From positions 1-39,672 of the forward strand of contig CAJEXQ010000018.1 in the NCBI GenBank assembly GCA_903994635.1: a stretch of DNA of 39,672 bases, given 5' to 3'. Below are positions 33,066 through 39,672 of this stretch, piece by piece. The notes under the pieces were generated by a model. That model was given only the letters and a program-made list of their open reading frames with translations. It did not search any database and was not told the DNA's origin. Source of the DNA: an uncultured Chlorobiaceae bacterium. Lineage in GTDB: Bacteria; Bacteroidota; Chlorobiia; Chlorobiales; Chlorobiaceae. Numbering within the stretch: the first letter of the stretch is position 1; each line of letters opens with the position of its first letter. The position numbers and the translations under genes were made by a program.

Positions 33066-36000
33066 TTATTCTCCCATTGCGTCCCGACTGAGCATAATCA
33101 GGCTGCGCAGATCATTGTTCGACAGTTCGGTCAGCCACTGCTCACCTGTTCCAAGAACCTGGCCAGCGACCGTTGTTTTTTTCTCAATCATTTCATCAAT
33201 GCGCTCTTCGAGGGTTCCGGCAGTAATAAATTTATGAACTTCCACATTTTTGTGCTGTCCGATACGGAAAGCGCGGTCGGTCGCCTGATTTTCGACCGCC
33301 GGATTCCACCACCGGTCGAAGTGGACGACGTGGTTGGCTGTTGTCAGGTTCAGGCCTGTTCCTCCCGCTTTCAGCGAGAGAATAAAGATTCCGGGCCCAT
33401 TGCCTCCCTCCTGCTGGAAGCTCTCCACCATTTCATCCCGCCTTTTTTTTGTTACTCCCCCGTGCAGAAAGAGTACCTCTTCGCCGTAAAGATCCTGAAG
33501 GTAGCGCTGGAGCATCGTGCCCATTTGTGTAAACTGGGTAAAGAGCAGCGTTTTTTCGCCTGCTTCGCGGATGTCGCTGAGAAGTTCAGTCAACCTCTTA
33601 ATTTTGCCTGATCGATTTTCAATGGCAGAGTTGTCGCCGAGAAAATGTGCAGGGTGGTTGCAGACCTGCTTGAGTTTCACCAGCAGCGCCAACACAAGTC
33701 CTCGCCGGTCAATACCTTCGGCGCTCTCGATTTTCTCCTGCAGCTCATCCACAACCGCCTTGTAGAGCGACGCCTGTTCTCTGGTGAGCGTGCAATACTC
33801 TTTCATCTCAATCTTTTCTGGCAGATCAGAGATAATCGACTTGTCGGTTTTCATGCGGCGAAGAATAAACGGGCCGGTCAGAGATTTCAGTCGTGATGAA
33901 GCCTCAGTGTCGCCATACCACTGTATGGGTAGATAGAAGTTTTGCCTGAAAAAGTGCTGGGTGCCAAGAAAACCGGGATTGAGAAAATCCATAAGCGCCC
34001 AGAGGTCGCCGACATGATTTTCAACCGGCGTTCCGGTCAGGGCAATGCGGTAATCGGCCTTGATTGTTCTTGCTGCTTTCGACTGTTTTGTCTCCGGGTT
34101 TTTGATGTTCTGCGCTTCATCGAGAATAATGCCCGCCCAGGGAACCTTCGAGAGAAATTCGAGGTCGCGCTGGAGGAGCCCGTAGCTTGAAATAACAAGG
34201 GCAGACGTACTTGCGGCTTTGCGAAAAGCGGCGGTTTTCATTCGGTCACCGCCATGATGTATCAGCACTGCCAAATCCGGAGTGAACCGTTCAGCCTCTT
34301 TTCGCCAGTTGTTGACGACGGAAGTGGGGCAGATCAGCAGTACGGCCCGTTTTTCTCCCAGCTCACGCTCTCGCTGCAGCATTGCAAGAGTCTGGATGGT
34401 TTTACCAAGTCCCATGTCGTCGGCAAGGCAGGCACCAAGTCCCCACTTGCGGAGAAATGAGAGCCATGAAAATCCCCTTTCCTGATAGGTACGAAGCGTT
34501 CCCTGAAAATGCTCTGGTGGTGGAAGCTGTTCAAATTTTCCCTGCCCTGAAAGCTTTTCAAGCAGTTCCTGAAGCCACCCTTCAATTTCAACTGATCGAA
34601 CAAAGAGTGCATCCCCCTTTTTTTCGGCTCCGAGTGCGGTTGAGAGGAGTTCTCTGGCTGAAAGCTCGCCACCTGGATTTTTTTCAAGAAAATGCAGGGC
34701 ATTGACCAGCTCCTTTTGGTCAATCTGTATCCACTGCCCGCGGACTCTCACCAGCGGAGCTTTCAGGTTGGCAAGCGCTTGCAGCTCATGTAAATCAAGT
34801 TCTTCATTGCCGAGTGCGGCAGCATAATCGCAGGTAACCATGCGATCCAGTGTGAGACCCGATCCGCTTCCCTGCATGGAGGGAAGTTTCACTTTTGTTT
34901 TGATGCCAATGCGGTTGAGCCCTCTGCGGCTGCTCCACCACGAAGGAAGCATAACCACAAATCCGGCGCTTCGCAGCGGCTCTGCATACTCCAGCAAAAA
35001 TTGGTAAGCTCCCTCTGTATCAAGATCGAAACCGCCCGGATTTTTCTTTTTCAGGCTTTGGGTGACTGCCGGGCAAAGGCCGGAGGCTTGCCCCAGGGCC
35101 GTGAGCATGAATTCTCTGCAATTGGAGGTATGGGAGGCAGCGTGCTGTGATGCAGCGCTCTCAGGCATCCAAAGATCCCCGGCGTTGAGAATCAGGCTTG
35201 GATCAGCTTTCAATTGCAGTTGATAGCCGACATGCCAGCGCTCCTTTTTCCTCCCTTTCAGCGCAGGCTCGGTTAATTGAAAGCAGAACCTGAAGGGCGA
35301 GCGTTCATGGATCTCAAGGGGACGGCGCCATGCGTTGAGCTGACAGGCAAACTGCTCAATTTCCTGCTCATTTTTCCATGTCACCCGTGCATCATTGCTC
35401 GACAGCGCATGAAGCCATGCGTCATGGATGCTTTCAAATTCGGTGATTTTTGGTGTGCCCGCTTTATCTGGTGGACGTACCAGAGTATTGACGATAAAAG
35501 AGAGTGTATGGCGGAGCACCACTCTTTTTGGCACTTCCGGCAGTTGTGTGTTGGTAAGGCTGATCGAACGGCATACCGAAGGAATGCTCTCCGCAAGTTT
35601 TTCAAGTGAACGGGAAGTCGCCGTGTCGGGCAGAGGCTGCCACAGGGCCTTCAGTGAGCCATCATTTTTAACCAGCGAAGGGAGTAACGACTCGCTTCTG
35701 ATGATATTGAGTGCAATTTTGCGTACCTGCCGTATCCAGAGTATAGAGGTTCCAAAAATGACACCACTTCCGGGGATGTTGCCTTTTTCCGAGAATTGGG
35801 AGAGTTCGAACAGGGAGGTGGAATTGAGCCTGAGCGCGGTAATCGGGTATGCTTTGAGGCTCTCCCCGCCGTCAATGTCGGGCATTGTGCCGATCAGCGG
35901 AGATGATGGAACCGGTTTTTCCCCCCGGCTTGGCAGCCAGACACAAAACTCTTTTGTAGTGTTACTGCGCAGGGAAATCATGCGAATGCTGTCCATTGCC

Positions 36001-36089
36001 AGTCGCAACTCTTTCAGCATGCCAATCTTTTTGCCTTCGCTCCAGAGTACCGGGGCACCGTCAAATATGGAGATGTGCAGTGCAATCAT
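33066..36089 (-). CDS. SNF2-family DNA-dependent ATPase/helicase
   Basis: A 1007-residue SF2 enzyme of the bacterial SNF2 group. An about 500-residue N-terminal region of unknown fold comes first, then the SNF2 motor: motif I ADDMGLGKTIQTL (about residue 555), VLLICPTSVVNNW, motif II DEAQ (about 656), the IALTGTPVENHVGDLWALMD motif, and the helicase C part with FILSLKAGGTGLNLT, then VVHFDRWWNPAVENQATDRA and FRIGQ. It is paired with the SWIM-finger gene downstream. Likely a DNA translocase/remodeller in repair or genome defence, by family. Confidence 0.94.
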   Translation of the reverse strand: MIALHISIFDGAPVLWSEGKKIGMLKELRLAMDSIRMISLRSNTTKEFCVWLPSRGEKPVPSSPLIGTMPDIDGGESLKAYPITALRLNSTSLFELSQFSEKGNIPGSGVIFGTSILWIRQVRKIALNIIRSESLLPSLVKNDGSLKALWQPLPDTATSRSLEKLAESIPSVCRSISLTNTQLPEVPKRVVLRHTLSFIVNTLVRPPDKAGTPKITEFESIHDAWLHALSSNDARVTWKNEQEIEQFACQLNAWRRPLEIHERSPFRFCFQLTEPALKGRKKERWHVGYQLQLKADPSLILNAGDLWMPESAASQHAASHTSNCREFMLTALGQASGLCPAVTQSLKKKNPGGFDLDTEGAYQFLLEYAEPLRSAGFVVMLPSWWSSRRGLNRIGIKTKVKLPSMQGSGSGLTLDRMVTCDYAAALGNEELDLHELQALANLKAPLVRVRGQWIQIDQKELVNALHFLEKNPGGELSARELLSTALGAEKKGDALFVRSVEIEGWLQELLEKLSGQGKFEQLPPPEHFQGTLRTYQERGFSWLSFLRKWGLGACLADDMGLGKTIQTLAMLQRERELGEKRAVLLICPTSVVNNWRKEAERFTPDLAVLIHHGGDRMKTAAFRKAASTSALVISSYGLLQRDLEFLSKVPWAGIILDEAQNIKNPETKQSKAARTIKADYRIALTGTPVENHVGDLWALMDFLNPGFLGTQHFFRQNFYLPIQWYGDTEASSRLKSLTGPFILRRMKTDKSIISDLPEKIEMKEYCTLTREQASLYKAVVDELQEKIESAEGIDRRGLVLALLVKLKQVCNHPAHFLGDNSAIENRSGKIKRLTELLSDIREAGEKTLLFTQFTQMGTMLQRYLQDLYGEEVLFLHGGVTKKRRDEMVESFQQEGGNGPGIFILSLKAGGTGLNLTTANHVVHFDRWWNPAVENQATDRAFRIGQHKNVEVHKFITAGTLEERIDEMIEKKTTVAGQVLGTGEQWLTELSNNDLRSLIMLSRDAMGE

Positions 36090-36244
36090 CAGTTATTCTG
36101 TTCGGCAATGTTACTTTTTTCAATTGAATCAGCTTTTCTGTCTCATTGAACCAGAAGAAAGATTGCTAAAATAAGCAATCGAATGTAATAGTGTAGAGAG
36201 ATAATCAGGAAAAGGTTGATCAACTGAAAGGTGGTATCGGTGTG

Positions 36245-36281
36245 GCCCGAAACAACCTTAACACTTATGGTCGTTTCGGGC
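36245..36281 (-). terminator. Hairpin past the SatP-like gene, no U-tract
   Basis: A 9-bp perfect stem (GCCCGAAAC / GTTTCGGGC) plus three more pairs across one mismatch, 11-nt loop, 14 nt beyond the SatP-like stop. No T-run follows, so termination is only inferred. The rest of 36090-36294 shows nothing clear. Confidence 0.45.
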
Positions 36282-36294
36282 AGGATGGGCAAAG

Positions 36295-36840
36295 TTACAT
36301 TCCAAGGGATTTGAAGAGAAGCGGAAGGGCGCAAAGGCCGATGGCAACATTTGTTGCGCCGCAGATTTTTGTAATGATGGCGTTCTGCTTGTACCAGGCA
36401 AAAGGCAGCAAAATGGTCAGCAAGTTGATGAGTAGCAGTACGGTGGCTAAAGGCCAGATTTTACCAAGAAGAATGGCCTTGTAGCTGAAAACAGCCGTGA
36501 TGAAAAAGATACCCAAAAACATGTGGGCATAGATTTTCTTGTCGCCGGGGTTATAAAAATGCATGGCGACAACAACCCAGAAAAGTCCATAGGTAGCAAA
36601 GATGGTGCCGAGGTAAACCCTAATGTCCGCGGGTAACCCCATGTCGAACAGATACATACAGAGAGCCGTGAAAAGCTGCGCAACACCGCCGAACCAGAGG
36701 GCAACATTGGCAAGATTGCGCCCCAGTTTTGCGTGATCTGTCTCCTTGTCAAGTCCGAATCCCAACTGTTCAAGTCCAAACACCCAGACGGTGATGATCA
36801 GCCCGAACAACCCGATAGCTTCCGGATTAACAACATTCAT
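36295..36840 (-). CDS. Acetate/succinate transporter of the GPR1/FUN34/YaaH (SatP) family
   Basis: A 181-residue membrane protein with six hydrophobic segments. The opening NPEAIGLFGLIITVWVFGLE is the diagnostic NPxxLGLxGF-type motif in slightly altered form, followed by the second helix (ANVALWFGGVAQLFTALCMY) with the conserved GG.AQ. Family members carry acetate, succinate or protons/anions. It fits photoassimilation of acetate by green sulfur bacteria; substrate is inferred from family only. AGGAAGAGCTCC lies just upstream on the plus strand, and on the coding strand GGAGC precedes the ATG. Confidence 0.8.
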   Translation of the reverse strand: MNVVNPEAIGLFGLIITVWVFGLEQLGFGLDKETDHAKLGRNLANVALWFGGVAQLFTALCMYLFDMGLPADIRVYLGTIFATYGLFWVVVAMHFYNPGDKKIYAHMFLGIFFITAVFSYKAILLGKIWPLATVLLLINLLTILLPFAWYKQNAIITKICGATNVAIGLCALPLLFKSLGM

Positions 36841-37022
36841 AGGAAGAGCTCCTTTTTTATTGGTGATAAATAGTCAACACAACGACCACCACAATTATAA
36901 TGGTCAAGCTAATGTACGGCTATTTTTGTTGAAAGAGGAAGAGTATTGCTAGCAAGAGAATCCGCTTTCTTTTAATACCTTTGAACGCGGAAGAATGAGA
37001 TAACTGAAGACGTTTTTATGCG

Positions 37023-38324
37023 ATGATTCTACCTGCTGAAACTGCCACCCCAACCAATCCGAAGCCTCAAGGGCACCGAGGCATCTCCGCCCAATTACTT
37101 TCAGCCTTCCCCGCCTTTGAGAGCCAGAACTTCCGACGCTATTTTCCGGGGCAGGTGATCTCCATGATTGGCACCTGGATCCAGATGGTGGCGCAGGGGT
37201 GGCTGGTACTCGAAATAACCGGTTCGGCATTCGATGTGGGGCTTGCCGCTGCCGCCTCCACACTGCCCCCACTCTTTCTCTCCCTTTTTGGCGGTGTTGT
37301 TGTTGATCGCTATCCAAGGCTCACAATTCTGCTCTGGACTCAATCCGCAGCGATGCTGCTTGCTTTTGCGCTTGGTATTTTTGCCATGACTGGTATGGTG
37401 ACTCTCTCAATTATTCTTGTACTCTCCTTCCTTCTCGGTTGCGTGAATGCCCTCAATGTGCCCGCACTCCAGGCCTTTTTGAGCGAAATTGTGGAGCGGG
37501 AGCATCTGCCCTCAGCCGTTGCCATGAACTCGGCAATCTATAATGGTTCGCGCATCATTGGCCCCGCCATTGCCGGATTTCTTATATCAGCAACCGGCAC
37601 GGGCAGCGCCTTTCTGGTCAATGGAGTAAGTTTTTTTGCCGTAATACTCTCCCTGCTCTCCATGAAGAGTACGCAAAAAGAGCAGCTTGCAAAAAACACC
37701 CAGCATCCCCTGCAGGCGATCAAAGAGGGGCTGCTCTATTCCTGGAACCATCCGCTGATCAGAACCAGTATCTTTTTTATTGCGATAATTTCAATTTTTG
37801 CATGGTCTTATGTCACCATGCTACCCGTTATTGCCAAGCACACTTTCGGCATGGACGCGTCGGGCATGGGCTACCTCTATGGCGTGTCGGGTCTTGGCTC
37901 GGTTGTGGGTACCGTGCTGCTCTCCATCTACGCCAGAAAAATCGACCGCCTTGTCTTTATTGCTGGCGGAACAATACTCTTCGCTCTCGCCCTTATCGGC
38001 TTCACCTTTACGACATTTCTGCCAGCCGCGCTTTTCTTTCTTTTTGTCAGCGGTTTTGGACTTGTTTCAGCCGTGTCAACCCTTAGCGCCACCATCCAGA
38101 GTACGGTTGACGACCGTTTTCGCGGAAGGGTGATGAGCCTCTACATGATGGTTTTCATGGGTTTCATGCCGATAGGTAATCTTGAAATCGGCTACCTTTC
38201 GGAACATTTTGGGACAGGGATTGCAATCCGTGTCGGATGCCTGGTAACAATTCTTGCTGCGCTGATTCTCATCATCTCCAGCCGGGGAGTGCGCAAAGCT
38301 TACAGCATTTATAAAGTGTCGTAA
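37023..38324 (+). CDS. MFS permease, EntS-like exporter group (MFS_3)
   Basis: A 433-residue major-facilitator protein with about 11-12 membrane helices. Evidence: NFRRYFPGQVISMIGTWIQM, VAQGWLVLEITGSAF, the loop 2-3 motif GGVVVDRYPRL, and NALNVPALQAFLSEIVEREH in the family manner. MFS_3 members export siderophores, drugs or small metabolites; this one has no obvious neighbour to tell the substrate. Divergent from the SatP-like gene across 182 nt. The ATG at 37019 opens only a two-codon frame, so 37023 is the start. Confidence 0.88.
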   Translation: MILPAETATPTNPKPQGHRGISAQLLSAFPAFESQNFRRYFPGQVISMIGTWIQMVAQGWLVLEITGSAFDVGLAAAASTLPPLFLSLFGGVVVDRYPRLTILLWTQSAAMLLAFALGIFAMTGMVTLSIILVLSFLLGCVNALNVPALQAFLSEIVEREHLPSAVAMNSAIYNGSRIIGPAIAGFLISATGTGSAFLVNGVSFFAVILSLLSMKSTQKEQLAKNTQHPLQAIKEGLLYSWNHPLIRTSIFFIAIISIFAWSYVTMLPVIAKHTFGMDASGMGYLYGVSGLGSVVGTVLLSIYARKIDRLVFIAGGTILFALALIGFTFTTFLPAALFFLFVSGFGLVSAVSTLSATIQSTVDDRFRGRVMSLYMMVFMGFMPIGNLEIGYLSEHFGTGIAIRVGCLVTILAALILIISSRGVRKAYSIYKVS

Positions 38325-38436
38325 AATGCAGGGAAATAATTTGCCTCTACCATGCCAAAGCTCCTTTTGAACATACCACTTCCGCCTGCGTTACTAATGT
38401 TGCCAAAGGAAGCCAACGTGAGATAATAAATGCTCC

Positions 38437-38889
38437 CTATTTTCCCTCAGAAACATCTATACTAACAATGTCAACATTGTCATTAAAAAGACTGATTCTT
38501 TTCGCAAACGCTTCTCGACCAGAGTGGACAGATATTTGCTGAATGTTCTGGTAGGAACTCTCCAGTGTTACAGTGATAACTCCATTTTGAGGAACAGGTA
38601 TTCTTTTGTCAATAATTCCAGTTGGAGATGTGGCATCAGCATCTTTGGGCAGCAATCTTACATACACCCTTTTGGCTTTGCCCCGTAGGGTAATCCTTAG
38701 TTGCTCTCCCTTTATAAAGTTACGAGGAGTTGTTAATTGCATATAACTGGAGTACCAAATGGGTCCGCTAATTGAATTGGTACCCTCTTTTAAGCCATCA
38801 ATTTGTCCTTCAAGCGGCACTGCGGAACCCGATACGTAGCAGAGAAGAGTGATGGCAGCAAAAATTATAAGGGTGAAAATGTTTTTCAT
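38437..38889 (-). CDS. Exported protein of unknown function
   Basis: A 150-residue protein with a good signal peptide (MKNIFTLIIFAAITLLCYVS then GSAVP). The mature part is beta-rich and soluble (YMQLTTPRNFIKGEQLRITL, KRVYVRLLPKD, NGVITVTLESS), reminiscent of a jelly-roll or immunoglobulin-like sandwich. No family is recognised. The 269 nt upstream to the YecA gene hold AT-rich DNA, with no gene seen. Confidence 0.7.
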   Translation of the reverse strand: MKNIFTLIIFAAITLLCYVSGSAVPLEGQIDGLKEGTNSISGPIWYSSYMQLTTPRNFIKGEQLRITLRGKAKRVYVRLLPKDADATSPTGIIDKRIPVPQNGVITVTLESSYQNIQQISVHSGREAFAKRISLFNDNVDIVSIDVSEGK

Positions 38890-39158
38890 CAGAAGATGCT
38901 CCTTTCGATTAATGGCCGAAAAAATGAAAAAATCTTAGAACTCTTGAAAAAAAATAACATTTGAAGTAATTATGAGCAATATTTGCAACCACATAACGGG
39001 CTAAGTCGACGGTAAAAGTTAAAAAAATATTAAGTGAAAACAAAGAGCGTTTTCTTTAATGCAGCAGGCATGACATATTGAACAAGTAAGGTGTATGAAC
39101 GAATGAGCTGCATAGAAGGTAACACATAAGATTGGCAGCATAATAAACCATCGCGATA

Positions 39159-39542
39159 ATGACAGAGAACTATTTTTCAGATAACAGCTTGATTGAAATA
39201 ACCGACAGTGAGCTTGATGATCTGCAGGATTTTCTTCTTTCGTACGCAGTTCCTAAAAGAGCAATGCTGCTTGATACTCTTGATGGATTTTTTACTGCTT
39301 TGGTCATTGGGCCGGGAACTGTTCTCCCCAGTACGTGGCTTCCCTTTGTCTGGGATATGAGTGGACGTAAAGAAGAACCGAAATTTGAGACTTTAGAGCA
39401 GGCTCAGCGTATCGTGGAGCTGCTGATGAAGATGATGAACAGTCTCGTCATGAAATTGTCAACCTACCCGGATTTAAAGTGGCCCCCAGCCGGTAGACAA
39501 AAAGTGGCTGAGTTTAAGTTGGTAACTTGGCCTGGTCAATGA
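39159..39542 (+). pseudogene. YecA/UPF0149-family protein, 3' end replaced by an IS remnant
   Basis: The first 107 codons (SELDDLQDFLLSYAVPKRAM, LDTLDGFFTALVIGPGTVLP, STWLPFVWDMSG..., EQAQRIVELLMKMMN) are a YecA/UPF0149 N-terminus. Intact relatives run to about 200 residues and many end in a C-rich SEC-C zinc motif. Here the gene breaks at about 39479, where TGGCCCCCAG begins, and the last 20 codons come from IS sequence. Probably non-functional. Confidence 0.75.
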
Positions 39543-39672
39543 CTGCCACCAGATACATAAAGCCCTTTGGAAGGCGAATATAGGTGATGTCAGTCGACCA
39601 AACCTGGTTGGGTTTTGTGACATCAACTCCCCGCAAGAGATAAGGGTATATCTTGTGCTCCGGATGCGGCTT
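39480..39672 (-). mobile_element. IS3-family remnant with a piece of OrfB transposase, runs off the window
   Basis: On the minus strand from the window edge: KPHPEHKIYPYLLRGVDVT then PNQVWSTDITYIRLPKGFMY and LVAVID, which is the rve/DDE integrase core of an IS3-family OrfB (STDITY holds the first catalytic Asp). After VID the family motif (W-Y/F-SR) is missing; the frame jumps to QAKLPT and a stop, so the middle and end of orfB are deleted. The outer end at about 39480 (TG-led, TGGCCCCCAG) is where an IS3-type terminal repeat would start. An internally deleted, inactive copy. Confidence 0.7.

Noticed and set aside
36143..36334. 63-codon minus-strand frame between the helicase and the SatP-like gene
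   Set aside because: It overlaps the end of the SatP-like gene and a strong hairpin, with no protein-like conservation that I recognise.

Overview
The window looks like a chromosomal segment of a green sulfur bacterium (Chlorobiaceae, Chlorobium/Pelodictyon type). This rests on gene content: a geranylgeranyl reductase of the BchP/ChlP type, a DUF2499 (Ycf49-like) membrane protein fused to it operon-wise, an atpD-atpC pair standing apart from any other ATP synthase gene, a GTP-type PEP carboxykinase, and single-chain glycyl-tRNA synthetase. No species is assigned, because no database search was possible.

Layout. (1) About 1-10,030 is a scrapyard of small accessory genes. It holds a beta-barrel outer-membrane protein, a broken short-chain dehydrogenase, and pieces of at least seven toxin-antitoxin (TA) loci: intact HigBA; half of a second HigB; a truncated RelE with its antitoxin; HicB with a doubtful partner; YefM with a YoeB killed by one nonsense codon; a lone DUF1778 antitoxin; and an intact RelB/ParE-like pair. 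It also holds an Rpn-type nuclease, an FRG-domain stub, and three copies, in three states of decay, of an AlbA_2/HATPase_c_4 regulator. Diverged direct repeats and chimeric junctions join these pieces. (2) About 10,155-17,801, all on the minus strand, is a type I restriction-modification island in the transcription order hsdR, DUF4407-like membrane protein, DUF5131 remnant, hsdS, hsdM. (3) About 18,030-22,335 is a plus-strand housekeeping run rng-dapD-ctpA. The rng frame is broken at a run of ten C. (4) 22,311-29,077 is minus strand: glyS-bchP-DUF2499, ldcA-like plus clpS, atpD-atpC, and a tRNA-Thr(CGU). (5) 29,235-31,774 carries a TlpA-like thioredoxin and pckG on the plus strand, each followed by a good terminator. 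(6) 31,851-36,840 is minus strand: dodecin, a SWIM-finger protein coupled to a SNF2 helicase, and an acetate-transporter (SatP/YaaH) homologue. (7) 37,023 to the end has an MFS exporter, an exported protein of unknown function, and a YecA-family gene cut by an IS3-family remnant that runs off the window.

How it fits together. The right two thirds is mostly ordinary core metabolism: energy conservation, anaplerosis, lysine/peptidoglycan precursor, pigment tail reduction, translation and proteolysis. The left third is a defence/TA hotspot where gene fragments have been shuffled by recombination between short repeats. The likeliest undescribed biology is the coiled-coil membrane protein lodged inside the R-M operon, the poly-C frameshift in rng, and the paralogous AlbA_2 regulators whose linkers are built from 12-nt tandem repeats of different sequence.
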